Shown here piece by piece: positions 10,850 to 24,400 of a DNA stretch of 64,000 bases; the first letter of the stretch is position 1; each line of letters starts with the position of its first letter. The notes beneath the pieces are model-generated. The model worked only from the letters and a program-made list of their open reading frames with translations, was not told where the DNA came from and did not search any database. The DNA lies in contig OY856414.1 in assembly GCA_963693085.1 (NCBI GenBank), positions 262,970,001-263,034,000 on the forward strand, written 5' to 3'. A program made the position numbers and the translations under genes. This DNA is from Alisma plantago-aquatica. Its lineage: Eukaryota; Streptophyta; Magnoliopsida; Alismatales; Alismataceae.

Positions 10850-13059
10850 TTATCATCTAAATCTAAGTATCTTATCATTCATCATTGATTTCAGTATCTC
10901 TAATTAGGTCACACATTATCATTATAATGCTACATCATATTTCTTGTATTCATCTAAACCTAGGATGACAAGTCATAAATAATATCAGGGACCATAAAAT
11001 TAGGGTTTCATGATCTTATAAGAGCAAACATTGGCTTCAAGCAATAAGTATCATCATTATCATAATAGTCATTTGAGTCATTATCGTGCAAGATAGTCAT
11101 CATTAGAGTATAGATGAGATCTACTTGTATTAGGTGTCACAATGAAACAAAGTTACTGATTTAGATACATCAAAAGCAAGGATGGTCATTAGAACATGAT
11201 TTGCATAAGTTTAGAGACTTAGTTATAAACATGCATACTAGATCACGTTTCAAGTTAATATTAGGCCAATTGGTCACGTCAGGGCATAAGCATGATCCAC
11301 AAAGTATATAGGTTCACAAAGCATGATAATTTACTAATATAGAGGTACACTCGTTCATTTTGGACATAAAACACCAATATAAGAGCAAGGGTTTAGATTC
11401 AACATTAAAGTATCCATATAAAGCAAGTTTCAAGGTTCAAACAACATCATCAAAACATAAACGGGGTACTAGAATGAACAAGTTTGAATCTTAGTTAAAC
11501 ATACATACAAAAACTATTGATTTATGCCTGACATAAGTATTTGGGTCACATTCAATCAAGGTTAGGCATCAAATAAGTAATCTTTTTAGCATAAACATCC
11601 ATTTGAAATCATTTGAGCAACATTAGGTTACTTATATGTTTAAGCATAAAGGTGTCCAATATACTGATATTAGGTCATCATCATGTTTTGGGGTATAAAA
11701 AGTCAAGACCATGCATTCAAATAAGATAATCATCTTAAAAAGACTTCAAAAGTATTCATTTTAAGATGTCAATAGGAGAGAGCAAGCATATCTAGGGTTT
11801 GGAAGCAATTTTATTGGAAAGGTCTCATTTTTTGAATAAAATGACATATTATAGATCCTATTTGGATAAAACATCACTTAGTTATGATTTTTTGAAGATC
11901 AAGTATAATTTGAGCATTTTGAGAGAGAGTATGAATAATATACCATGAAGAATATTGGATCATCAACCTTTCATGTGGGGTTGGGTGGTTGTGGTTGTGC
12001 CCCTTTCTCTTGGGCCGTATGTACATGAACTCGGGTCGGCCCATCAACCGTGGGTGAGAGAGGACCATTGTGGGGACCACTATTGGTCTAGATGCAATTT
12101 GAGTAGCCAGTCCATCATCTCCCTCATGGTGACAAACCCACGCATGGCCGCAAACCTTCGACAACGTGGCTTGCTGGAGCAGATAGGTAAGGGATGAACC
12201 AGTGCATGACCAATTAGTGGTTGCCTCACCTCTCTGTGCCTCTGCAATTCTAAAGGTGGGTTTAGTACGATCAAAGGTAGGTTGTAGGTGAGAAGACTGA
12301 CACTTGGTTGTAGTGGTGTCGTTGGGTGAAGGTGAAAGAAGAAGGTGAGGGAAGGGAAAGATGGGGATGTGAGAGAGTTCAAAATTAGAGAGAAAAGACC
12401 ATGTAGGTTTTGGAAAGGATAATGGTAGTCACAATTGAGTGATAGGGGTCACAAAATCTTGACTTTTCTGATGGTCAACCCGTCAAGCAACAGTACGACA
12501 AAGTTGGGCAAGGAAAAAGGTGAGGAAGTATGAGCGTTGGATGTGGCCAATATCAATGCCCATAGAATCCAAGGGCTCAAAAGAAATAGGGTTTGTTATC
12601 GGTCCACTCATGGTGATTCAGATTGCTAAGAAAAAAAAGTAGAGGCGGTTAAATGGGTTGAGCACCCCCAAAATGGGCCCAATAAGGACCATTTTCATCT
12701 CAAATGAGCTGGAAATCAAGTTAATTCAAGGTGATTTCAAACAAGCACATCTCTCTCATTCTAACTCAGATTTGGGTGAATTTTATGCATTGGAAAAGGG
12801 AGAGAGATATAGACGATGAGAACAAGAATAGGGTATATATGTACACAAGAATATGATCAAAATTCAAGGGTAATATGATAATGTGTGACATGAAGGTAAA
12901 CTTGATTTTAGTCAAATTGAGTATCACCATTGTGATACATGTACACTACATGGACCAATTGTGCATTAAAACATATTACAACATGAAAATGAAGGTGAGG
13001 TCAATATAGAGGTCCAATTTGGAAGTTACATAATATGAGTGAAGTTCTAGTTTATCACA
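10850..13059 (-). mobile_element. G1 3' LTR (truncated by the C1 insertion)
   Basis: Reads TGTGATAAAC... on the minus strand from 13059. Homology to the G2 LTR is clear around 12700-12790 (the GAGAGAGATGTGC block, like 7465 in G2), and homology to the other G1 LTR is clear at 10857-11030. The frames at 11874-12382 fall in the GC-richer part of the LTR, overlap one another on both strands and match nothing I know. Confidence 0.75.
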
Positions 13060-14123
13060 TCCTCCCCACCTTAAAAGAATTTTTGTCCCTAAAATTAACA
13101 CCATCCTTCAATTAAGGTTGGGATTTCAATTTACATATCATTGTCATCTTGGTAGTCCAATAAGGTATCATAATCTTTGAACATGAATCTTAATCCAAAA
13201 TTGAGCAATCGAGCATCATGGTTAAAGCATAGTCACCTTGATCATTAGATAGTAAAGATCATCAAATAAGTCACAAATTTGGGAGAGATCGTCTATAGAT
13301 CACAAATTTGAAGAGATCATATTTTTTAGGTAAAATGAATAGAGCGCTTTATATCAAGGGTAAAAAATGACTTTCATTCCCAAACATTAGTTTTGTATCT
13401 TAATATTAGCCTAGGGGAGGTTATACAACCATGATCAAGATTTTGTATTTCAATATTTCGAGACAAAATCATATTTCAACATCATGATTTTGTGCTTAAA
13501 ATCACTGGAAGTCCCCACCCTGGTCCACATGAGAGATCATCCTAAGTCATAAATAGAGAAAATTAACATAATCTTCATTACAATTTTTTTGAGATTTGGG
13601 AACAAGAAAGTCATCATTCATATATCGAGGGTAATCTCAAGATTAATATAGGCAATCATAGGAGTCAAATCAATATCAATATCAATAATCATGAGTCAAG
13701 ATTTCATTAATCAATATCGAGGGTCGAAGTTTATACATCATGGCCAGAGGTCCAAACATTTCAAATCTAGGGTTTAGATTCATATTTAGACCAAGGGTAT
13801 TATCATCTATCCATAAACAAGGATCAAGCAATGTTCAAGCAACAATTCTAGATATCAATATCAAGTACATTATCATGGTATTCAAGGTTGATGAATGATC
13901 TAGACCTTGATACTTCTAGGAACTAACCCACAAGATGTAGTCAATGTTATTATGTTTTAAAATCATCATCAAATCATGATTTCTTGATCGAGTATCAATG
14001 TCATCATAAACTCAGCTTATTAGGGAATTAGGTCAAGAAATCAAAATTGTGTAGAAGGGGTTACCTTTCCTAAATATAAATAATCAATAGGATAAAAATT
14101 TATAGGTAATCATAATAGATATG
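13060..14123 (-). other. G1 internal region, left piece
   Basis: Non-coding. It begins beside the LTR with the polypurine tract (plus-strand TCCTCCCCACCTT, 13060-13072), then sequence matching the 3' end of the G2 body. It ends at the Cassandra insertion site, target word ATATG at 14119-14123. Confidence 0.75.
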
Positions 14124-14415
14124 TGTAAACACCTGGGCCCACTACCCAAGGCTCTAGCAGAGTTTCAGGAATGATGACTAACCCCACAGCCCACCACTAG
14201 CCTTAACTGCGTGCTTTATCCTCACTCACGCACAAGCTAGGATAAACTTCCTGAGTGGTCACCCATCCTAGTACTAATCCGAGATAAGTATGCTTAACCG
14301 TAGAATTATTTAGTGATGGGCTCATTTAAAAGGAGGTGCACCTTGGTGATATGAGTAGTCCAATCATTCCTTTTAAGATCATTCTATTTGAGGCCTCAAA
14401 TCTTGAGATGTTATA
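14124..14415 (-). mobile_element. Cassandra 3' LTR
   Basis: 292 bp, homologous throughout to 38979-39270. The 5S-like core lies at about 14240-14312. Confidence 0.9.
14240..14312 (-). promoter_or_regulatory. 5S rRNA-like Pol III promoter segment in the Cassandra LTR
   Basis: On the minus strand this contains GTTAAGCATACTT, then GATTAGTACTAGGATGGGTG and GACC. These correspond to box A, the intermediate element and box C of plant 5S rRNA genes. The 20-base word at 14257-14276 is identical in the other LTR (39112-39131). It is not a 5S gene because both flanks of the rRNA are absent. Confidence 0.85.
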
Positions 14416-14570
14416 ATCTCCCCCACTTAGACTCCTGACATCCTTGTCAAGGCTCAACTATATGGCCTCATAATATTTCCCCATTTTAGTGCAAACCCAT
14501 AATGGCCCATGGGCACCCAGCTCTCGATTACAGAATACTAGAGCAAGGGTGGCTACATCACCATGGACAT

Positions 14571-16114
14571 TGACAGGTGTTTTTCATGTGTTATATGCAA
14601 GTGAACGTATCAAAGTAATACATGCCTTTTGAGGCCCGAGTCAAACACAGGGAAATGTACTCTAGAATACTACTAACTAACTATGATCTGATCAGTTAGG
14701 CTAGTAAAATAATTGAATTGGTTTGCTTGAATAGAAACAAATGCAGAAACGAAATAAGCTAAAGATTTTGTTACTCAAATTAAAGGGAATTCCTTAGGAC
14801 AATGGTTTCACCACAGATAACATTGCAATTAACTCCACACATTTATATCTATTACCCCTATCCCTAGATAAAGATCATGTAGCAAGAACTACCCACAGTG
14901 TAGTTCACTACCTATTCTAATGCTAATCCCATTTCCATTGTAATTTCTTGATTAGTTAGGTGCTTTACGATTAATCTCAAGGTTTCTCCTTTCATTTATT
15001 CTCCACCTTTCCCATGGGGTGAAATAAATAGGTAAATCTATGCTTTTCCAAACCTTAACCTCTCTCCTGAAATGATTGAGGGTTTGATAATCTATCAATG
15101 GTGATCAATCATAAATACAACAAGACAATTTCATAGATTTATATCCAGAAAATATGGATAAAAATGGTATTAATGCATGAAAATCAATTACAATGCATAT
15201 CCGGGCCACTCCCAGATCATAAATAATCAAGGGGTTTAGCCCCGCATGATTTTCATTGACAAGTACATGGTAGAGAAAGCAAAAAATGTGGGAAACATTA
15301 GAAAAACTAAAGTAACCCCCTGGAAAATGGTCGGTCTAGATGATCCCCTTCGGCGTGCATGTGATCTGTTGTCTTTTAACTGTAGATTCACCCTTCGGAG
15401 GTGCTCGGACCGTCCCAGATAAATCCTTTGATTCCTTGCTCTCCTCTCCTCTCTCTCTCTGGTTTTGTGCAATAGATAATGGTTGCCTCTTTAGGTGTGG
15501 CCGAACTCCCCTCAAGTCATAGGAATCACTTAAGGTATGAAATAATGCTAGCTGTTGGATCAGAGTGCTATCTTCAAATTGCCTGATCAGGAAGACTTGG
15601 AGGTACTACAGAGTCTCTAGGGTAGCCGCAATTTCTTAAAATGTCGGTACCATCAACTTGTCTCAATAGCACCGAGTCTTTTGGTCACTCAAACTATGCC
15701 TCCCTGATGCCCTCTTGGTAGTATCGAGTTAGTGGACTCAGTAGTACTGAGTTTTTGTGATTCATTTCTTGCACCTAACTGATGTGGTTTTGGTACTCCC
15801 GACTTTGGATGTCAGTAGTATCAAGTCTGGGCAAGTTTCTTGTCCAAAACTAATGCGAAGTCGGTAGCACCGACTTTTGATGTCGGTAGTACTGAGTCTG
15901 TGAAGCTCAGTTGTACCTGAAATTGCACAAGAACATAGATAAGTACTTGGGAGGAATATTAAACCATTTCAAGTAGTGAAAATTGCATAATTTGATGAAT
16001 TTAGATAGAACATGCCATTGATAGAATTTCATGCATAATTAATCAAATAAATGACAAATCAATACATAAATCAAGGAAAATATGCCTGTGAAAATGACTA
16101 AAAACAATGCATCA
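14571..16114 (-). mobile_element. A1 3' LTR
   Basis: 1544 bp, minus-strand TGATGCATTG...CACCTGTCA, homologous to 37313-38876. It contains the TCGGTAGTACCGA-type array at about 15590-15910. Confidence 0.9.
15590..15910. repeat. Self-complementary motif array (A1 3' LTR U3)
   Basis: Irregularly spaced variants of TCGGTAGTACCGA and GACTCAGTAGTACTGAG, alternating on both strands. TCGGTA and TACCGA are complementary around a central base. The matching array in the other LTR is at about 38330-38680, and a second block in the spacer is at 31500-32040. Confidence 0.75.
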
Positions 16115-17614
16115 AACTTCCCTAAGATTAAATGTTTCTTGTCCTCAAGCAACACTCTCTCATATATGTTTGATATAAGTCAGAAAAAGGACATAACACA
16201 TGAACTCTTTTCTTAATCCACCAAACAATCCCTAAAGCAGCCTTCAATGACCACTGAACCAATAACTGCTATAAAGTGAACCAAAATTTCCATAAAAGTT
16301 GTCCACCTTTTGATCAATGAACACTATTAAGAAATTAATTAATATCATAATTATTCAAGCATTCACTTGGTGCATTATGTGATTCCCTATTCTAAATTGC
16401 TCTCTCCTAACTACCAACTAATTGGAAAGCAGGTCTCCTTATAAGAATGGACGAGGAGATAAATCATTTGAGTGGCCTTCCAATAAGAGCAATTAATGAT
16501 ATAAAATGGGTGGCAAATGAGGAATAAGAAGTACATACACTTTATTAATGTAAAAATAATGATCAACCTACATGAGTGAAAAGAATGTCATGCATGAATC
16601 CTAATGCCTAATGTCTTTTTCTTTTTCTTTTCTAACAAATGATGCATGTATAAAGAAATCCCATCAATAAATGAGATTGACATAAGAAAACAAAAGAATG
16701 CATCTTGTGGATTAATTCATCTCTTTGAGAAGACTTAAGGACATACTTTCTCCCTAAGAAACTTTTTTTTTCATTGGCATGATTGAGTTTATGCTTGGGA
16801 TTTCATTACTTTTACTTCTGATGTGGAGGTATGTCCTTGCACTTCAATCTTCATCACTTAAGACTACAATCCACATGACAAAAATAACTGAATGCTTTGA
16901 AATGTATGTAATCTACATGAAACTGTTATGCGACTAAAATGGTATGCACTAAAATTGTTCATGCATACAAATCCAACTTTTATACTTTTCTTTTTTTCTT
17001 TTTTTTTCGATTGCAACAAAGAATAAGCTAATATATCATGCCACCTATTATGCTATGTCATGCAATCAAAAGGAAATAAATTGGTGTACTCATTCATCTT
17101 AAGGTGGTGAGTCAAAAATGGATGAAATAAATGGATGGAATCACATAACTAAGAGACAATGCCTTTCATAAGATTTTGTTATGTCCCCCTTTAATGACAT
17201 GTGTACAAGGTAATCTTAATGTTTATTTGTTAGATTTCCATTTAAGATATCATTAAAGGTTTGATCAGATTAGGCTCAACAACATCATCATTCACATTCC
17301 AAGTTGATTTAGATATTCATTCATGTCCTACATCCTAAAGCTGACTTAACCAAACACTTCCTCAAATGGTGTCACATAATTTTTTTGCAATTTAAGCTAT
17401 AAAGAGGTGACCATGTCCTTACAAAGACAATTATGAGTACAATCTATTTGATGTACAAAACCATGCACTTAGTGCTCCACGATTACACTAGATAGGTGTG
17501 GATCCTATAATTGCATAAACCTAAAATAAAAATAAAACAACTAAGATAAAATGAAAATAAAAACTAACATATATGACTGTTCCAACACCCCCCAAGCTTG
17601 AATAAGACTATGTT
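16115..17614 (-). other. A1 3' untranslated region, distal piece
   Basis: Non-coding sequence between the polypurine tract (plus-strand AACTTCCCTAAGA, 16115-16127) and the C2 insertion at 17615. It is homologous to the A2 3' UTR: the block near 17040-17150 with TTAAGGTGGTGAGTC matches 55170-55250. I find no gene in it. Confidence 0.75.
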
Positions 17615-18143
17615 TGTTGGGTTTTATGTTCTTGGAGAAGGCAGCGGAAAAAAATTACTTGAACATAAACCCATAACCAACAGATCGCATCAATATATAT
17701 GTAATGGGAGGGATGGTTTTAGCGAGATATACCCGGTCTTGAGGCTTGCTCAATGACTATACCTTACATCTAGTACGGTCTTCAACCATCTATCTTTGAC
17801 GGTGTCTGTGCAGATCTTGGTCTTGACCCAGACTGTGGTTGACTGCTGTCCTCCTGAGCGGCAAAAGTCTCCCACCTCTATAGATAGTCCACACAAACTA
17901 GCAGGAACTCTAGTCATCTTGAACAATAGTATAGAAGGAGTTGTCACCTTCTGTCAGTGTACTAGTCACCAACACGCTCTCCCAGATCAGTTGCTTTTCT
18001 TTAGTTATCTTTACCTCATTGTTCCTCCCTGGACGGATTGAACTTGCTTGGGCTCTCTCAGTTACCACAACCAGAGAGGACAATAAGTTTGCAGAGCAAC
18101 TGATGTTCTGATTTTTCTCTCTAGAGAAGCCCCCTGTACCCCT

Positions 18144-18153
18144 CTATTTATAG
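18144..18153 (-). promoter_or_regulatory. TATA box of the C2 3' LTR
   Basis: CTATAAATAG on the minus strand, a strong plant TATA match. The same sequence stands at 28505-28514 in the 5' LTR, where it would drive the element. Confidence 0.75.
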
Positions 18154-18239
18154 TAGAGGACAGGTTCATGGTTCCCAGTCTGTGCGGGAGAAGAAGGATC
18201 CAGAATTTCCATGAACAATTTGCACAGCAGAAGGTGAAA

Positions 18240-18560
18240 TAGTCATTTCATAACTGAATCGATCATTTGGCAAGGTGAGTCGATCGATTCACTAGTGAAC
18301 CGGTTGGTTGGGAGTGTGAGTCGATTGATTCACCCAATGAACTGGTCGTTTCACTTCCCAGACCTGCCTACAATTGAGTTTCCTTATTCATTTCTAATTA
18401 ACACAAAGATTAATTCTTGTCCCAATCGATTTGAACAAGTGAAACAAGAAACTTTTCTCACAAGCCAGGACAACTCACCATTGCTCATTTGGTCTAGTTG
18501 AATCGGTCGTCTCACTAACCATGAGGTGATCGGTTCATCCAGTGAACTGGTTGGTTGGTT
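18240..18560. repeat. Palindromic motif array (C2 3' LTR U3)
   Basis: Repeated variants of GGTTCACTAGTGAACC, AACCGGTTGGTT and GAATCGATCGATTC, lying 90-410 bases upstream of the minus-strand TATA box. The best copies are 18286-18301 here and 28647-28662 in the other LTR, the latter a perfect 16-base palindrome. Confidence 0.75.
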
Positions 18561-19747
18561 GTCCAGATTGTGTAGAACAAAGTCAATTTAGTTCTCAATC
18601 AATCTGACACTCTAATCAGTTGGTTCAACACTTGAACTTGATGATTTTGAGTCAAGTCTATTGATTAAATGTTTGATTGAGTACCTAAACACTTTAGTAA
18701 TCAATCCAAACATCATTCATGGATAAACTTCTCTTCCAGGTTAATCCTTTGTGTGTGACCCTATAGGTCCCATTTCACGTTGGCAGTGAATGTCCATAAC
18801 TAGCTTATGACATCACAAGCAAAGAGTGGTACGTAGTCGCACATCAGTTCTACCCAAGTGTAAAGGAAAGTTGGAGAACAAATTTCAATCCTACAGTCTA
18901 TGATTGGTGTTCTAGTGAATGTATAATTCCTTTATCTCTGATATCTTGAATGAACTTAAGGCATACAGTTGTCATCCTTTCAACGTTGATTCATGTTTCT
19001 TGAACTAGGGCAGACTGTCTGAGATATGTGTGACATCAATATCATATATTGATTCACATGTGCATGTACATGCCTTTCTCAGTCTCTCTTATCAAGTGGC
19101 CTGGACATCATACTCCCTTATGATGGAAAAATCCAATATCTATCACTAACAATCTATCTCATGCGTCAAAGTCACCCAGACATCACTATTATAACAACCC
19201 ATGTTTCAGGATTGCGTTTGATGATGTCAAAGTGTACCCAATCACATTCGACGAGTGTAGTGATTTTAGGTCTAAGAATCACAATCACCACCATCACTAT
19301 GAGAGATGATTATGACTACCATGTCATGGCTCCATGTGTCACTCTCATGGTGGATTTGTCTGATACACTGTTCTCCAACATGTATCTGTGTGCTTGGTTT
19401 GATATCATATATCATGACTAATGAGACACTGTCATCAACCAACACACACTCTAGTCTTAATGTGTTATTATTGTCTATCAACCTTCCACAATGACATCTG
19501 ACTAGGGGCATAACAAGAATGTACATACTCTTAACATATGTATGATGTCATTATTCAGGTCCTTAACATGAAGACATACGTCATTGAGTATTATCATTCT
19601 TTAGACATTCATTCTACTCCATCATTTATCTCATAATCGATTGAGCTAGAATAAATTAGAATCTTGCCTTTGATATTTATCAAATTAATCAGAACATATG
19701 CCAATCCAATCATCATATGATTGGCTCTCTAGGCATACGTACTAATA

Positions 19748-21461
19748 GACTCTCACTTGCACTTAGAGCCAATCACCTTTGAATCATATTCTTAGTGATC
19801 TCTAAACATGTCCTACATGTTTCTGTTGCGCTAGTGCTAATCCAGTGAGTTTGCAAAATTTTTCTTTAGTCAGTATATTGCATGTTTCACATCTCCTTGA
19901 TGTAGTACATTTTGTATGAGATGGAGTTGTCATAATATGCTATCTGATATTCCTTGCCTAGCAATAAGCTCCATAGTTTGACTTAGTATTTCTACTTTGT
20001 CATCAATGGTTGGAATATCTATAAGTTCATCTGTATGACTTCTAGATCCATATAGTATCCTCTGCTATTCATAACACAAGGATACTTGACATTCCTTTTA
20101 GAATTAAATGGCATTTTAATTTTACTCAGAAAGTTTCCATTTATCAACACATTTTTCTGTCATTTTGGAAGCTTGCATCAGTGTTACTCATTTACACTAA
20201 ACTCTTCCTTTTATTACCATATAACTAATCATTTAATACTTCATAAGTACTTAACTAAGTTGATTATGTTATTCCAATGACTCTCACTGGAAGTAGATAG
20301 ACATCCACTCATCATGTCCATTACATACGAGATAACTGGATGACCATATCATATTATCATGTCCAATACATACAAGATGATGAATGCATATGTATTTTCT
20401 TGTCATGACTGATTCATACAAGATAATGGGATAATTACCTACATGATAGATCTAATTGCAAATGCACAAGGCATCTATCTATGTGTTCCTAATCTTCATA
20501 AGAATATGGGATACTAGGCATCTGAGAGACTAACTCCATGTAATATGGACAAGTTTTGTCCCACTAAATCTTTGCACACTGAACCCTTCAGCATAGACTA
20601 CCAATGTATTCTCTCTCTTTATTAGGTCAAGAGACTTTCAAGAACTATCTCTATAGATTTCTATTCCTATCACATAGGACATTTCTCTTTATTCCTTGAA
20701 AGAAGGTATTTCCACAGTAGTTTTGTTTTATTCCTCATCATCGTGTGGAATATGAATATGCTCCCACTAAATCTTTGTAATCACATATCCCTTCTTTATT
20801 TCGATATATCAATCAAACATTTTGACTATATAATCAAAGTAAAGACTCCATTTCTGAGGTGCTTGTATTTAATCAATCATATTGATTAAACTCTTGTAAC
20901 TTATAGACTGTATTTGCATTAATGGAATTATAAAATCCTTCAGGTTGTGTCACGTGCACAACCTCATGCTATTCCTTCCAGGAATGCGGTTTTAAAATCC
21001 ATATGCCAAATTTCATAGTCTTCAAGTTCTAATTTAAAGCATGATCCTTTATGGCCTATAGCCACTGTAATATGTTAGATAAAATCATCAGGTTCAACAC
21101 TTTGAACTCACTTGAATTCATTTCAACCAATCAACTCTTCAAATGTCATCCATGTCAGTCTTAACTCTTAAGACCCAATTGCACTTATGGGTTTTATCCC
21201 TATAAGTGATGCCATTAAGGTCATACCTTATTTGGTTCACATGGAAGTCATTTTGGATCTTATGGTTTCAATCCATAACTCAAAATTTGGTTCCTCAACA
21301 TTATCTAGATAGATTATTGGCTCATCATCATATGACCAATTCATCACCTTTGAGTTTGTAGGATATCATTATTCATCAATCTCAAGGTATTTGCTACTAG
21401 ATATATGAGGTGCATCTGTTACATAAGGCATTTGAGATTCCACAACACTTGTGATTCTTAA
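19748..21461 (-). pseudogene. Copia pol remnant in C2: reverse transcriptase and RNase H part
   Basis: Heavily decayed minus-strand coding sequence with frameshifts and stops. Across three frames I can still recognise Copia RT blocks. Near 21190 there is the KTHKCNWVLRVKTDMD block (usual CKWV...KTD). Near 21000 there are the NLAYGF-like and NRIPGR-like remnants of the DVKTAFLNG region, and near 20930 the PEGF block. The RNase H part toward 19850 is barely readable. The rest of pol lies on the other side of S1 (24753-25690). No YVDD motif survives that I can be sure of. It is not functional. Confidence 0.7.
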
Positions 21462-24400
21462 TGTAACGACGTCGTCTCCCAGTAACCCCCACTTAAGGGA
21501 GACCAAGAGATCAGAGCCGTTATCTAATAACCCGGATCAAAGGTTCGACAAATAATCAATAATAATTATGAAATTCTACTACTAAACTGAAAACTGGTAT
21601 AAAATACAATCTTTACTTACCTTTTAAAAGTTGGGATTTCTAAACTTCTATCCATGAAGATACTAATCTAACTAATCCTCCTGTGTACGTTATTTCTCAT
21701 TTAGTTCCACATATGCCACTTTATTGTTTGTTCTTTTCATTTGTACCTAAAACATCGAAAAACAAAATGTCGGACAGCAAGAAGCTGGTATGTGGGGGAA
21801 ACAATAATTGTGCAACTATGTTAACAATGTAGTCAACCAAATATCATTTAACATCCAAGATTACGTTTTAAGCAATACTACTCAATCCTTGCCTATCCCC
21901 TATCTCTGTACTGTCCCTACAGTGGACATGGATACCACCTCTCTCATATGGTAGATCCTTACCCCCATGGTCCTACCACACAGGTAGCCAATTCCTAGGG
22001 TTATGGAGTCACATGGCCCTACCCAAAGGTATCCCAATCCCTGACTCATGATGACTTGATGGTCCTACCCCATTGGTAGCCATGTACTAGGTCAATCCAT
22101 TAGGCTACAGAGGGGACTAGGATCTAAGCTAGTAGGCACATCTCTTATGTGATAGTCATATTCAAATTATAATTTGCATGAATTAAATGTAGCCAATAGT
22201 TTAATTCAAGTCATCGATAATTCCTCGAAAATCCTCGAGAAACTAATTTGGGATATTCATAGGCGTAACCACATACCTGTCAAGTTGGTGTGAGATAGAA
22301 ATAATCCAATCAACCAATAGGCAAGCAAGCATTCAATAAGATCCTGAAACAATTAGACAATTGCCTTTTCTTACTCATGTCATTAAGATATATTAAATCT
22401 AGCTTGCTTCCTAGGGTTTCTAGTTCACTTTTAGGGTTTCCATTGCAATTAGGGTTTCCCTTCATCTTTTACTATTTTAAACCCTAATTTAACGCAATCG
22501 ATCACAAACCCTAATTATCTCAACATCTAATCCTCGGTTTCGAATTTAAGGCATAATTAACCATTAAATAAGTCCATTAAGCCTCTTTTACATTAAAGTT
22601 ATTATTTTCATCCTTTTAATATATAATAAGATCATTATGCTCATTTATCGTCAATTCATAGTTCATTATGATTGAATTCACATGCAAACTCTATTTGTCA
22701 TTAATTCCATCTTGATTCATTCAAAACCCTAATTTCTATATTAAGGTTATTTATCCACAATTTAGGAACTTTAATGCTCGAAATAGCCTAGGATCATTAT
22801 GTCTCATCTTTATTCACCACTTTGAATAATTAAATCTATTAAGAGTCAAATTTACCAACATTAGGGTTTCAAGGCCCATTAAAGTATTATTCATGCACAT
22901 GAAACTCTAAGTTAAATCAATTACGTGAAAAATTCATCCTTTTTGTTCCTAATGTTCCATTTTATCATTAGTAGACTAATATCAACTTTAATCATCAATT
23001 AAACCCTACTAATCACATTAAATACATCAAAATAGGGTTTCTGAATCATCATTACATTAAAGTTAATAACGTATACTACTTTTCAAATTACAATAGGAAT
23101 TAGCTTCTATATGCATTTTTATTGGATTCCTCTCATTTTTCTGAGCAACTTTCATATTTTATGCGTGCTAATCTGAGCTATCAATTTTTAGATATGAATT
23201 TTTACAAAAAACACTTACTTTGCCCAATAGGGAGGCGCCACGTAGCCTCTCCCATGCAATGCAACCCGAAGGACTTGTTTGGGAATATTTCGAAAAGTAT
23301 AAAACACCCCTGGGTTAAGTGGATTGCTCCTTATCCTACAGGGGGCAAAATTTTCCAACGTGCCTCTTCCATCTTCAACCTCAGGCAGATCGAGGGTTGT
23401 TAACCTAGTCGTCGAGCACAGAGCTATGGAGGCCTCCTCCCTCCACTTCCAGGCCCTAAGCTTGTCAGAAACCACCCTCCTGACCCCACCGTGCCTTCAC
23501 GCACCTCTGAGCGACTCTGATTCACGGCCAGAATGGCCGGTCCTCCCTTACATGGCCTCCAACCGTGACCGCACTACAGCCGTTCTTCGGCGTCGTGCAG
23601 CTGCTAGGGTCAAGGGACGATGGCTGGGCTTCTTCTCCAGGGGCCTGGGAGCATTGTTCCCCCATCAAGTTCCAGCTCACAGCTCCACATCGCTCCAGGT
23701 TACATTAACCCCCATGGCTAGGGTTTTGCGTGCAAGAAACAAGAAGAAGGGAGAGAGAAGTGTGTGGGATCCTTCCTGGACTTGCACTGGAGGATCTACC
23801 CTCTTATATAATGGTGAGCAATGAAGTCCTAACGTGTGCCTTCACGAGGACTCAAATTCATTTCCCAAAAGGAAATTTATCTTCCTTAGATAAGAAGCAA
23901 CCTTTTCTCTCATTATTATCCTTTAATATAACTATATTATTTGGGTATTCAGAAATTCGAAAACCTTTTCCCCTATACTCTTTATTCTTGGCTTTTAATC
24001 CATTAGCCACGAAATTTATATTTCCTTTTTGTAGAAAATGCCACTTCTTTAATAAAACCATGAAATTCATTAATATAGTATCACTTTATCCTCTTATTTT
24101 GCAATCTTGGTATTTTCTCTTTCCTCTTTCTTCATTGGGACTTCTTGGATCCCAAGAAACTCTAATAATTCGAAATTTCTTTTTAAGGAATACTCATTAT
24201 CCTTAAATACATCAATATGCATTATTTCACATTATCTTGTTTATTTCTCATTAAAATATCTCTTTTTGAGGATTTCTCTTTATTTCTCTTTTATTTTCCT
24301 CATTGGTATTCCTTTTAACATTAGGAATCCTTGGGATACGAAATTCCACCAAGGATAACTCAATTATACATCTTTTTACTTATTTTCCACATTTCATCAA

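Larger units (their letters stand above)
17615..19747 (-). mobile_element. C2 3' LTR
   Basis: 2133 bp, starting TGTTGGG on the plus strand. It has a minus-strand TATA box (18144-18153) and a motif array (about 18240-18560). It is longer than the 5' copy, which lost a block near its outer end. Confidence 0.9.

Noticed and set aside
11874..12382. Frames of 80-100 codons on both strands
   Set aside because: They lie within the G1 3' LTR, overlap antisense to each other and have no recognisable domain.
14240..14312. A 5S rRNA gene (also at 39095-39165)
   Set aside because: Only the internal promoter part is present, in both LTRs of a TRIM. Flanking rRNA stems and a T terminator are absent.
23215..23824. 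Overlapping frames of up to 166 codons in a GC-rich stretch
   Set aside because: They overlap on both strands, have no family blocks, and sit downstream of the TATA box within solo LTR S1, where GC-rich non-coding sequence is expected.
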